A stretch of 64,000 nt of DNA from Manis javanica (taxonomy: Eukaryota > Chordata > Mammalia > Pholidota > Manidae). The notes below the pieces were generated by a model. The model was given only the letters and a program-made list of their open reading frames with translations. It made no database searches and was not told the DNA's origin. Location: contig NC_133166.1 in assembly GCF_040802235.1 (NCBI RefSeq), positions 1,488,001-1,552,000 of the forward strand. Direction: 5' to 3'. This document shows, piece by piece, positions 1-10,850 of the stretch (position 1 is its first letter; each line of letters begins with the position of its first letter). The position numbers and the translations under genes are program-made.

Positions 1-172
1 CAGCTTGGCAGCCCCAGTCTCGAGCCCCTAACTACCTTCCCCGCCCCCTCCCCTTCCCAACTGAAGGCGCGGAGAGAGAAGAGAGAAGAGTGAGCAGAGA
101 GATTGAGAGAGACAGAGAGAGAGAGACAGAGAGACAGAGAGATAGACGGAGATCTCTGGAGCAGACCTCAAG
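1..172 (+). promoter_or_regulatory. YPEL4: Probable 5' noncoding exon/promoter end of YPEL4
   Basis: GC-rich DNA is followed by a (GA)n-rich stretch at about 70-150, and a good splice donor (AAG then gtgagg) falls at 172/173. The human YPEL4 gene is about 4.9 kb long. Counting back from the polyadenylation signal at 4669 puts its 5' end at the very left of the window. That makes this the best candidate for the noncoding first exon. The transcription start is not visible and may lie outside the window. This is an inference from distance and the donor; no coding content is claimed. Confidence 0.4.
70..152. repeat. (GA)n-rich simple repeat
   Basis: About 80 bases are nearly pure GA/GAGAGACA, giving a purine-only + strand. 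The open frames that cross it are low-complexity Arg/Glu or Ser/Leu runs and are not genes. It lies inside the presumed YPEL4 5' region. Confidence 0.85.
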
Positions 173-2600
173 GTGAGGGGGCAGCCCTTCTCCAAATGAA
201 ATTGTTTTCCCCTTTGCGAATTTCCTCCTCCCGCTGCGTGTTGCTTTCTCCCCTTTGCAAATGCATTATTCACCCACCCTTTGTCCTCCCTTCCCCCTCC
301 CCGCTGCCTCTGCTCCTCTCTCTCTGCTCCTCCATCCCTCTCCAAGCTCTGGTTCCCTCACTTATTTCCCGGCAACTTTGGCTGCAGCATCCGGCTTCAC
401 TGTTTATTGTCCTGCTGCTGGTGCAGACCCCCAACGCCCGCCGGGGAGCTGGCTGCGCGGCTAATTGTTTGGACCATACCATGCTGGGAAAGCCAGCCCG
501 GGGAAGGGGGGCTCGAAGCCTCAGGGCAGATGAGAAAAGCCACGGTGAGCAGGTGTCCCCCTTCCTCCCGCCCACCCCCACCCCAGAACACGGGACTCGC
601 ACCTGGCTCCTCGGGCCTCCCTCGGCGCCTCCGCTGTCAGCGCCGGTTGCTCAGCACCCCCGCCGGCCCCCCCTCTCCCCCACCTCCACGGTCCAGCCCC
701 GTCTCACTTGGGGGAACTTGCTCTCCCCAGCACTCAGCTTGCCTGTTTTTTTTTTTCCCCCGTCATTTGCTCAGCTTGCTTCTCCCTGTGATCTGAGATA
801 GGGAAACAATGACCCCCTACTCCCCCTCCTGTGAGCGATTCTCTGGCCTTCTGTGCAGCCTCTCCTGGGCTTGACAGCGAAGCAGGGAGAGAGAGAGAGA
901 GGGCGGGAGGCGTGCCGGAGGCCGGGCAAGGAGCCGGGGAGCAGGCTCCGTGTCGGCCCCATCCCCGGGCCCCTCGGAGAAGGTGTCCTAGGCGGAGCGC
1001 GGCAGCGGGGAACTCAAAGGCAAAGTTGAAGGCAGACCTGCCAAGTGAACGCGAGCCATGTCCTGCTCCTGAAGAGGGCCTGTTTCCTGCGGCCAGATCC
1101 CAATGTCACCCTGAACTCAGCCCAAGGTGTCTTCCTGGGCCCAGCCAGGGGGAGAGAACCTGAAACTGAAGATGGTCTCTGCCTGGGGTTTTGCGGAGAG
1201 ACTGCCTGGCGGCCCCAGGAAAGACTGAAACAGCTGGGGCTCTGGTGGCCACCACGGAGGACAGGATGAGAGCCTGTGTGCCCCGGCTACCTGGAGCCAC
1301 ACTGCCTCTGCTCTACTTAGTGGTCTGGTGCTGTCAGGGCACCCAGCTGGCACCTCTGAATGAGTCGGGCTAAACCACCCACAAGGGCCCAAAGGCCCAC
1401 GAAGAAGGCAGCACCTCACCTGCTTATCAGCCAGCAGACGACATCTCCCTCCTTATCCTCCGCCTCCAGCACCTTCTGCCACTTGGGGCTGGAGTCTGGG
1501 CAGATACCAACATTTTTCTCAAGATTTCTAATCAGAACCCAGCGATTATCTGCCACCCACAGTCACTGCTGCTTAACCCTGCCCCTGGGAGGTGGAAATA
1601 CTCTCTGCCTTGTGCCTCAGAGCACAGGTTTTGAAAATAAGAGAGTCCCCCCACTTCTGCTGCCCGCCTTGGACTTTGCACCCATACTGCGCTCAGGAGC
1701 ACTGGCCTCCCTGATGCCATCCCCATTTCCCATTGGTTCCAGCTGGCAGGTTTGCCCGAAAGATACTCTCTCTCCAGCAGCTGGGTGCTCAAGTCCTTAA
1801 CTGAGGCCTAAGGTCACAGTAAAGAACAGTAGAGAGACACCAAGGGGTTCAGAGGCTGAGAAGACAGCCTGGCGCTGCTTCTGGGCCAGAATGAGTGGAC
1901 CAAAGCACAGGACTGGGTAACGGCCACATTAAGGTCTTAGTACCAAGAGAGACATGCAAGAAGTTCTATTCCCGGAGTGCAGCCCCCCAGCCCCAGGAGA
2001 GGACAGCAGCAGCAGAGCGTGGGTGCCTGTCTGCCTCCTCTCCCTCGTTCTCATCACGCCCCTTCCTCCCACACAGAGTGAAGGACCAATTGTGTGGCAA
2101 ACGGACGCCACCAGTAAGAAAAACCACCAGGGATCCCCAACTTTTGAAAGGCTTTGAGCCCCAGAGCCTACCAGTGCCTGTGGGATGCAGATCCTCACAA
2201 AGAACTGAAGTCTGGGAGCGGGCAGATGACGTTGCTCCCATGGCAGCGTTTGTGCCAGCCGGCTGCTCTCAGTGGGAAATGGTGGAGGCTGCTCCCGCCC
2301 CAGGAGGGAGGGACACCACCTCCCTAGCTATGGCACCAGAGGCCTGGAACGGCTGCCAGAGCAGATGGGAATCCAGGGGACAGGGAGACACAGAGCCACT
2401 GAATGCTGAGGACGGTTGATGGTGATGGGGAAGTAGGGGCAGGCGCAAGCTGAGCCCCATCTTCTCCACTGCCTATGAAGGGGCTCCTCACAAGATCACG
2501 GCTCTCCCCTCTTCCCAGGTGACTTCCATTTCTACCTGGTTCACGTCTGGGGGGGGCCCTGGCCGGGCAGCCCCCCCACACTTCTCCTGCCCTGAAACAC
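173..2600 (+). other. YPEL4 first intron / 5' noncoding region
   Basis: There is no conserved coding exon here. A short GC-rich patch with CpGs lies at about 890-1010. Long open frames on both strands (for example 103-801 and 1895-2419) are Pro/Ser/Arg-rich, change composition with base content and show no known domain, so I read them as chance frames in GC-rich intron. The acceptor of the YPEL4 coding exon lies somewhere in 2518-2610; two pyrimidine-rich candidates are possible and I could not decide. Confidence 0.5.
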
Positions 2601-2703
2601 GGCTCTAGCCAACCTGCTCCGCTGCTTCACCTGCGACCGTCTGTGTGGGGGCTGCACGGCGCCAGCCCCTCCAGCCCGCCAGGGCATTGTCCTGCAGCCC
2701 GCC

Positions 2704-3831
2704 ATGCCCAGCTGTGACCCCGGTCCGGGCCCTGCCTGCCTCCCCACCAAGACATTCCGCAGCTACCTGCCCCGCTGCCACCGCACTTACAGCTGCGTCC
2801 ATTGCCGTGCACACCTAGCCAAACACGACGAGCTTATTTCCAAGGTATGCCAAGTGGGGAGGAGCCTGCCGCTCCCCTCCTTTCTCTCCCACCAGGATTC
2901 TCCAAACTCACGTAGGGCTGAGGAAACCAAGCCTGTCTCCCCTCTTTCATGCCCTTGGGGGATTCAGGCAGTGGGGCCCAGGGCTACCCAGTAGTCACTG
3001 TCTGTCCTGTGTCTCCACAGTCCTTCCAAGGGAGCCATGGCCGAGCCTACCTGTTTAACTCCGTGTGAGTCTATCTTTCTCTTTGTGTGTGTGTGTGAAT
3101 AGTTTTCCAACGTGGTGAAATGGGGCAGCCGTCAGAGGGTGGCCCTGCACCTTCTGCTTCTGCCTCTCCTTTGCAAAGGGGTTCAAAACCCCTTCTCCCG
3201 TTCTCTTGTGGGGAGTGTGGGCAAAATTGGAATCACATCAGAGGAAAGTCCAGGAGCTCTTCATAAAGGGGTGGATTGCTGGAGGCAGGGCTTCCAGGTG
3301 GCGGGTTAAGCTCTCTCCAGATGGAAGTGCCTCCGGGCTGTTTGGAAGGTTGGGCTGCCAGAATGACCCCACTGGGTGCTGGGTTCTTCCTGTTTCCTGA
3401 GACAGGGTCAACGTGGGTTGTGGGCCAGCTGAACAGCGCCTCCTGCTCACAGGGCTACACTCGGTAGCGGATATTTTCTGCGAGAGCTGCAAAACCACCC
3501 TGGGCTGGAAATATGTAAGTCCCTGGGGAAAGGGCCCATCCTCCAAGGGCGTCGAAGCCCCAGTGACCACACATCAGGTCTTTGCATGGTCCAAATAGGG
3601 AAGTGGGAGGTAATATAGTAGGTGGGTTAAACTGGCCATTGGATGGTAGGGAAGAGGCGCTTGGGGGCAGGGGTAACAGCAGAAGCAGGCGGAGGGTCTG
3701 GGCGCTGCTTCGTCCTACATTCACTACCTCCCCTTCACCAGGAACAAGCTTTTGAGACAAGCCAGAAGTACAAGGAGGGGAAGTACATCATTGAAATGTC
3801 ACACATGGTGAAGGACAACGGCTGGGACTGA
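2704..3831 (+). CDS. YPEL4: YPEL4, Yippee-like zinc-binding protein, four coding exons
   Basis: Coding exons are 2704-2844, 3021-3064, 3406-3514 and 3742-3831. All introns are GT-AG, and the joined frame is 127 codons plus TGA, the usual length for this protein. The start is the ATG opening [10 protein letters not shown], the N-terminus that sets YPEL4 apart from YPEL1-3. The Yippee domain fills about residues 27-122. Its zinc ligands form two CxxC pairs, C31/C34 and C87/C90, with the GWKY motif at 95-98 just after the second pair. Yippee proteins are small, very conserved nuclear or centrosomal/spindle-associated proteins. Their fold resembles the cereblon thalidomide-binding domain, and the biochemical role of YPEL4 is unsettled. 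Every codon looks intact. The mir-130a hairpin lies about 2.4 kb downstream on the opposite strand, as in human. Identity is very sure; molecular function is not. Confidence 0.97.
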
Positions 3832-4690
3832 GGGGCTCAGGCAGGCTGTGCCCTTCCTCCGCATGCCCACCCTCCCCACACCTGCCCTCTGGCCCTGCCA
3901 AGCAGTCCATACCAGCATGAGTACTGCCCCACCCCTGGGGGAACCCCACTCCCACCAACCCTTCCTCCTCCACCTCATCACTCCCAGGCCCCTTTTGGAA
4001 CAGGGGTCTGGGGTACCCCAGGGGTGTTCAAGGCTCAGAAGTGGGCAGCAGTCAGGGAAAGAACTGGGGGTAAGGGATGGTTACAGGTCCTTCTAGCCCC
4101 GAGGGCTATGAAGCTGGAGGTGATCGTGGGGCTTAGAGGACTGTGGCAGGATCCGTTTCTGCCGCCCCCACCACCCTAACGAGGCATAGGGCTAATAGGT
4201 CCCAGTCCACAGAATAGAAGATGTTTGAGTTGGAGTGAAATTTTGGCCTCGGATGCCAGAGATACCAGAGTCTGTGGGGGTAAAGTTTCCCACTGCCCGC
4301 ACTGTAGGATGATTTGGGAGTGGAAGGGAAAATCCCAAATCCCAGGCCCTGGGAAATAAAATCAGAGGTTTCCATCTCACTCCACTTGTTTATCTTGGCA
4401 CTAAAGAGGCACTTTCGAGTAGCTAACCTTTGCCACTGGGTGGGGTAAGCAGAGCTGCCCCGGACAGCACCCACCCACAGCTGGCAGTTGCCAGAGCGAG
4501 CAGTCTTCACGGGCATGGGCATTCTCCAAGGCCCAGCCACTGCTCCCCGGCACGCAGTCCCTTGGAGGGGAGGTGGGAAATCAGCGCTACGGGAGTCAAG
4601 CTTCCTCGTGGCTGCCACCAGCGAATGAAACTTTTGTATGATACATAAAGTGTTTGGGTCTATTTTTTAATAAAAAGGGGAAAATCAACT
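3832..4690 (+). other. YPEL4: YPEL4 3' untranslated region
   Basis: The long 3'UTR runs from the TGA at 3829-3831 to the polyadenylation signal at 4669-4674. The cleavage point is inferred to be roughly 10-25 bases after the signal. Frames inside it have no coding character. Confidence 0.75.
4669..4674 (+). terminator. AATAAA polyadenylation signal of YPEL4
   Basis: This canonical hexamer is the first good one downstream of the YPEL4 stop, about 840 bases away, and follows a T-rich run. Confidence 0.75.
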
Positions 4691-4699
4691 GGGAGGCAT

Positions 4700-7080
4700 T
4701 CTGTCCTCTTGACTCCTTCCTGTGCACATAGCCTGCACTATCCCGTCTGACACGCCCACACCCTTCACACCACTAGGGGGCAGCAGTTGCTTTGTCTACG
4801 GCATGACCCCACCTGAGCTTTTAGCAGATGGGCATTTGGATGGTGTTGCTTCGTGAGAGGGACGTCTTTCGTGAGCCATGTTCCAGCGTAAGCATCCGAA
4901 TTAGCTCGCGTCTTCCGGGACCCTTGACAACGAATGTTTTGCCTAGATCCAGGATCGGACACCCGGATGAGGGTCCTTCCAGGATGAGTGTTCTTAGTCC
5001 CCACTGCCTTTCAGCCTGGTTCGGTCAGCTCATGGCCACACTTACAGGAAAAATCAAGTCGCCGAGGGGCTGCTCTGGCAGGTTGATGCCAATTGGACAA
5101 ACAGCTCAAAATCACAGCATCAATGCAACTGTGACCCATCTGCATTTCTGACAGAGATGTGAAGTTCCTATTGTTTTTACATCACCAACTGCAGGGAGGA
5201 CTGTATACATCCTAAGGATCTTTTTGTAAACTAGCTTATCTTCAGACGTTCGTTATTGAATATTATGTGTAGAGCATCTATTACCTGCCAGGCGTCGTGG
5301 TAAGCACTGGGGATTCAGTAGCCACAAGGATAACATGGCCTGACCTCATGCAACTTTTTGTGTAATGGGAAGACAACCAGGGAGTTCCAGAAGGGGACAA
5401 GGGCTCCAAGAAACTGGGCAGCTAGTAGAGCAGTCTAAATTTGAAGGGTAAAGGAAGGATTCACAGAAGCAATGATTACGATGGCACTTCTAAGTTGGGT
5501 GGGCACAGGAGAAGAGGGGAAAACTGTGTGTCAAGTGGCTTGTGCTTAATTTGAGAAAATTTCCTACAGCTGGACTATACGTCTAAATGGCTGGGAGATA
5601 AGAGATGACAGGAAGGACAGGTAGGTATATACACCATCTAGGGAGTCTAGATTTCAGTCCAAGGGCATTGGGGTAACACTGCAAAGTGCTTATTTAACAG
5701 TCAAGTGGCATCGTTAGATGGCCATTTTGTGCCCACAGAAGAGGCTCAAATAGAAATGTTAATAGACTAAAGTAAGGGACACAAAGCTAATCATACCATC
5801 TCAAGTACCACTGTCAGCATCAAAATGGAGAGGCTGTCTGGCATGGTGTAAGAAGGCAGCAAACGTAAACCACAAAGGAATGACATCCAGTATCCCATCC
5901 GAGAAGCCTGGGGGTGGGGCGGTGTCTGTCCTATTCAGTTTCTGCATCCTTGTTGATTCCTAGAAAGCTGCCTCTTAGGTTTCAGTAAGGGACCCAGAAA
6001 CCCTGACCCCCTAGTCCCACATTTTTTCCCCCTGGTCCCACTTCTTGCACTGAAGTTCAAGAAGGTTCTTGAGTCCTCAGCGCTGACCCTGACAATCAGG
6101 TACTTAAACTCCCCAAATCTGCCTCTCCCTCAATTTCCCCTAACAAGTTCTTAATAAGCCAACTAGGCACTGTGGGAAACAGGAGTAAATGGCAGTTATC
6201 CCTCTCAAGTTCCTTGTAACCTCTCCTGGAAGAATCCTTCATGTGGGATCCTATTTAATCTCTAAAATGTGGCCATGGGCAGTGCTGTCCAAATCTTGGA
6301 TGTCCAAACAGGTGTACCCTCGAGATGCATCATAATCAGTTACGCTGGGACCAAGAGACAACCTGTTGGGAACTGCAGGAGACAGTGTCCTTTCTGTGCA
6401 CCAAGAGCCAGGGAAGGAGCTGCAGGTGAGGAAGGCCAAGGGCACACAGACCCTTGTCCCTGGGGAACAGTCCTTTCAAGTCAGCCCTTTGCCTTTCCTG
6501 TGTGCCCCCTTCTCATGGAGGTTCACTCTGGTTCTACCAGTGATTCTCCCAAACTTCATCCACCCTCCCATCCCAGGCTGAGCCCGTGACTCTTCTCAGC
6601 CAACAAGCCACTACTACTTCTATCTTTAAAGGCTTGTGACTTTGGAAGATACCGTCATACAGCCAGCAGATGGCATCAACCCCTTCCACCCCTCAGCCCA
6701 GGCAATCTCAGTTGTGAGAAGCTACTCCAACCTCTCTAGACAAGTCTACAAAAAGATGAACGGTTGAGCTGTCAGACTTAGGACAGGATTCTGTCTAGGC
6801 TCTGGAATTAAGAGCTGTACAAGCTTCGCCATACTGCTTAAAACCTTTCTGGCTCTCAGTGTTTTCATCTGTAAAATGGAGCTCTCACTGGTTAAGTTAC
6901 TGGGGGTTCAACCATAATGGATCAAGTGTTTATTGCATGGATGGCACCTGGAAGTGCTTCCATAAATACGAGTTATTAGTAGGACTCCCAATAGCGAGTT
7001 CCCAGATTCCCACGAGGGTAGCTGATTGGTGCCCATGAGGGAGGCAGCCCCGATGCTGAGGAGGCAGCCCACGCTGGGTA
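4700..7080. other. Intergenic, YPEL4 to mir-130a
   Basis: I see no gene. An L2/MIR-like fragment lies at about 5265-5345. A MIR SINE fragment lies at about 6760-6900, with the typical 'splice-like' MIR core ending in a cattt-tctgtaaaatgg-type segment. The rest is unique or too old to classify. Confidence 0.6.
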
Positions 7081-7081
7081 G

Positions 7082-7170
7082 CGCTACGTGGCCAATGCCC
7101 TTTTAACATTGCACTGCTAGTGGTAGGTGCAGACAGTAGCACAATGTGAAAAGAGCTCTGGCCCGCAGCA
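7082..7170 (-). ncRNA. MIR130A: mir-130a microRNA hairpin
   Basis: Read on the minus strand, this 89-nt segment folds as the miR-130a precursor. The 5p arm is at 7135-7156 and the 3p arm at 7095-7116. As far as I recall, the 3p sequence, including the seed AGUGCAA, matches the vertebrate mature miR-130a-3p with no change. The arms pair through the long complementary stretch around the AUGUUAAAAGGGC / GCUCUUUUCACAU core, and the loop differs from human by only a couple of bases. miR-130a represses targets such as MEOX2, HOXA5 and TGF-beta/BMP pathway mRNAs and is prominent in endothelial and haematopoietic cells. Its position downstream of YPEL4 on the opposite strand matches the human locus. 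Confidence 0.96.
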
Positions 7171-8600
7171 GAGACATGCTGGGCCTGCCTCCCTGCCCCT
7201 TCTCCCAGTCCCAGGACCACCCAGCTCTCGTGCACGCCCTCTGCCCCTTCCCGTTTCAGTCCGGTTTTCCTTCCTACTCAGGATTAATCCTGTTTTCTCT
7301 CCATTCCTTCTGCCTTCCTCATGCCCTTCCCAACGCTGGGTCCACCTTCTTGAGGTTTTGCGGTGGGGAACAGGGCCCAAGGAGGCAGCTAAGGGATACT
7401 TTGAGCTTGGTAGTCATCACAGAAAGTGACTGGTAGGAATCCCGAAAGTTTGGGGACACTCGCAAGTAGCTGTTTATCTGGACTTGTATCTCTGCCAGCT
7501 TCCCTTCTGGCAAGGAGCTTGCTGACCAAGACCACAGAGCCCTCTATCCCTCCCTACTCTAAAGCTCGCTCTCCTTTTTAGTTTAAAGGCGAGTTCCAGG
7601 CATCAAGAGGACCTCCTCAGATGGATGTACCTCCAGGACCAACAGGAGGGGAAGTTTGGTCACAGGTTCCCAGACAACGAAGCTTCCACCCTGGAGGCAG
7701 AACCTGCGGTGAAGCCTCACCTCTTCATCTACTCTCGGATGTCTTCAAAATCCACTTGGCGGATTCAACATTAAAATGGCAAGGGTGACTCCCTGTTACT
7801 GAGCATTAGGACAGGCTTTCGTGGCCAGCGGGATTAGAACCAATTTTTCCTATTTTATCCAGGGACTCCAGTTAAGGAGTCTTCAAACTTACCCAGAATT
7901 TCCCCAGCCCTCTCCAGTCTAGGGGCCTTAAACCGTGGATAAAAATACCGACACTGATTAAAACCCAGAGCCATTAGACTGTCCTCGAGGGACACCTGGA
8001 CAGCCAAAGGGTCGGAGCTCTAGTGTGGCACTTTCCACTGGAAGCCCGACTCCAGCGCTGACCTGGGCAACTGTGTGCAACAACCCGGAGGAGCAGAGGC
8101 TGTGGGGTGACTCCTTGGTGCCCTGTTCCGGGAAGGCCTCTGGGCGATGCCCTCTTCCCCACTTCACAGGCAGCAGGAGCACTGGAGGACAGTTCCAGTT
8201 GGAAGCTCTTCCTCTGGGCTTCCCCTCCAGCCTTCTCCCACCCCCTCAGGAAGCAGGCGAGTTAGTTCCTGCGATCGGCAAACGTGGTCCCAGTTTGCAC
8301 AGTTCCCATGGACGGAAACCAAGGCCCCAATAGGGTCACTCACCAGGCCTCTGCTCCTGCGTTGGGCCAACCAGTCCCAGCTGGGAACTGGACCATGCCA
8401 ACAGGCGGCACAGGGGCAAAGGCAGGGCTACCCTGCAAGGTTCGGGGAGGCTAGGCGAGACTCTTCACCAAGGAGGGCCCAGATCTCTCCAACGGGGGGC
8501 TGGGAACAAGAGCCCCTCAGCTCTCACACCCAACTCATTCCAGAGCGGGCCCAGCGACGCACCAGCAGGCAGGGCCCCTCCCCCACCTTGGGCCCAGCAG
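7171..8600 (-). other. Presumed transcribed leader of pri-miR-130a
   Basis: This lies between the mir-130a hairpin and the CpG-rich region upstream of it on the minus strand. I see no conserved coding sequence. In human the hairpin sits in a long noncoding RNA. Exon boundaries of any host transcript cannot be placed from sequence alone. Confidence 0.35.
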
Positions 8601-8699
8601 CCATCCCCCAGCTCCTTCCAGAGACCGGGGAGGAAATGGGGGAGGGGAGGCCCGGCTCAAGTTCTCTCCACTCCCCCTCCTCATTGGCCACCATCTTCC

Positions 8700-10100
8700 G
8701 GCCCCTGCCCCCCAGAGCAGCAGGGGATGGGGCCCAGCCTGTGGAAGGGAGAGAAAGGGCAGGTGGAGGGTTAGCCGGAGCAGCAGGGGCAGGGGCCGGC
8801 CCCAACAGTCTCCTCCCACCCCCTCCCCGCAGCCATGGCGACAGGAGGAGGCCAGGAGGGTCTTGAAAGCCACGTTCTGTGAATGGGATGAGAGGGACAG
8901 GGGGAAGTGGCGGGTGAGGGGCGCTCTCCCTCAACGCCCCACGGTGTCCCCCACCACACACACCCCTCTCCAGGCTGGACCACACACGCGCGCACACAAA
9001 CTCCCAGCCGTACTTGCTGCACAACTCAGCCCTTACTACACACGGACCCAAACAGCAAGCGCCCCCACGTCCCCGCACCCCGATACCCCACTACTCGGCT
9101 CAAGAGCGGGCCTCACCCGCGCACAGCCCCTGTCTCACCCCACAACTTCTCGAGATGTAGAACTCCCCGCCCTGCTCCAGCCTTCAGCCTCTGCGTCCCC
9201 CTGAACACACCCGCCGAGTCCCCTGCGCCCCACACACCCTCGGCCTCACCCCCACGCCCGGCCTCAGCCGTGCCCGGCGGAGCCCCCACCCCTTTTCCTC
9301 AGCACGTCCCGCCGGAAAATGACAGGGAAGCCACCCCAGCAGGCCATGCCTGCTCCCAGTTACGGTGGTTTCGAAAGGGAAAATTAGAAGAGATGCCCAC
9401 GAGTGGAGGAGAAAGAAGAGGGGAAAAGAGAGCCCAGACCGCCCCCCTCCCCACGCCCAGAGAGGAAAAACCGAAAACCGGTGGCGTTACCCTTCTGGGA
9501 GCTCCCGATACCTACACATTGCTCTTCGTTATGCTCCTCTGCCTGCCACCTCCTCCTTCCCGGGCTCTTTCTCTGCCCTCCCCTCCCTCTTGGCCTCGCT
9601 CCCCCTCACGCCCTCTCGCACCCCGCCAGCCCCTCTCCTGGGCCGGCTCGGCCCCCGCGGCCGCCCCTCTGCGCGCCAGCCGGGGCCAGGGTGCCGGAGC
9701 CCGCCGGCCGCTGCGCCCTCCGCCCTGCCGATCTCGCTCTCTCCCCCTCGCCCCCTTTCTCCTTCCACACTCCCTGCCGTCCATCTTGAATACTTGGGAT
9801 TCTTGAATGGAGTGAGCAGGATCCGCTCCCCCAGGCTCCCATTGGCTGTGGGTTAACCCTTTTGAAACGAGATCCTCCCTCCCATTGGCTGCCAGGCTCC
9901 CCTCTTCTCCCCCAACCCCCATGCCCCCCGCCTCCCGACAGCCGGCGAGGTCAGGGCGCTCCCGGGCGCCCCCTCCCCTGGCCTCTCACCCACTACCCCC
10001 AACCCGGGACGCCCCTCTCCCAGCCCTTCCCATCACATCCCCCGCAGGGCTGCAGGTGAAGGCAGATCCAGTTCCCGCCAAACGCGGCCCCAAGGTTGGG
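8700..10100 (-). promoter_or_regulatory. CpG-rich region, probable promoter of the mir-130a host transcript
   Basis: GC content is high, with CpGs clustered most densely at about 9050-9300 and 9600-9740 (a NotI-like GCGGCCGC lies near 9657). Two ATTGG boxes, which read CCAAT on the minus strand, lie at 9841-9845 and 9884-9888 in nearly identical context. That places a minus-strand start at about 9.7-9.8 kb and points transcription toward mir-130a 2.6 kb away. Many long open frames cross here on both strands. All are Pro/Ser/Arg-rich with no recognisable domain, so I do not call genes. The promoter role is inferred from position and composition. Confidence 0.5.
9724..9778. repeat. Pyrimidine-rich segment with a second copy at 13707-13761
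   Basis: A 48-base stretch (9731-9778) recurs exactly at 13714-13761 in the same orientation. The match extends seven further bases upstream with one mismatch. The copy here sits in the CpG-rich promoter region and looks like the source, because its flanks continue in the same composition. Confidence 0.8.
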
Positions 10101-10699
10101 CCGGCAGAAATCCGTTCCCAGATACCCCTGTGCCGGACTTGGAGTCCTTGGAAGGTGCAAGGGGTGTGATTTCCTGCCCCTCTGCAACCCCTCCTTGACC
10201 AGCAGTACCTCTCCAGGAGCGAGCCCGCGCAGCCTTTTAGCTTCCCCCACCGCGATCCGAGCGCTCCTGAACCAACCAGACCACCCTGGGCTGGGCAGGA
10301 AGAGGGCAGCTCCCGAAAGAAGATCAGGGACTCTTGTGAGAGGCTGATTCCTCGAGTGCCGCGGGGCAGGTCTGACCCCACCAGGAATGTGCAGCATCTG
10401 GAGCTCTGCTCAGTCGCAAATCTGCCCTGGGACCTGCCCAGCCGCCTGACCCACATGCTGGGCCCACTGGGGCTCCCGGGTGGAGGATCCCAGAGAGGCA
10501 TGGAGGAAGCAGGCAGCAGGGAGTATGGTAGTGAGTCAGGCCTGCGAGTGGGCTGCCTTTGTTCTAGGCCCAGATCTGCCCGGGTCATGCTTGGCCAGGT
10601 CATGTCCCCTCTCAGCCTCAGTTTCCTCATTTTCAATAGATTGGTGGAGGAGCGCCCTGGCCTATAGACGTTTCTATGTGAAGACGGAAATGTTCTAAA

Positions 10700-10850
10700 T
10701 CTGTGTCACCTAATATAGTAGCCACCAGACACGTGGCCTTTGAGTACTTGAGATGTGGCTACTGTGACTGAGGACCTGGCTTTTACATTTACTTTTAAAT
10801 AGTCACATGCAGCCAGTGGCTACCATATTGGATGGTGCAGGCCTAGAATC
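10700..10850. mobile_element. hAT-type (Charlie/MER-like) DNA transposon fragment
   Basis: The segment has the 'gtagccac... tgtggctac... gccagtggctacc' organisation of an old nonautonomous mammalian DNA transposon, with inverted-looking ends. The exact subfamily cannot be named by eye. Confidence 0.45.

Noticed and set aside
1-60. Possible start of CLP1 at the left edge
   Set aside because: CLP1 neighbours YPEL4 in human, but no CLP1 coding sequence or clear promoter boundary is visible.
8147-9922. Several open frames of 100-300 codons on both strands in the CpG-rich region
   Set aside because: They overlap on opposite strands, are Pro/Ser/Arg/Ala-rich, lack domains and splice logic, and are expected in stop-poor GC-rich DNA.
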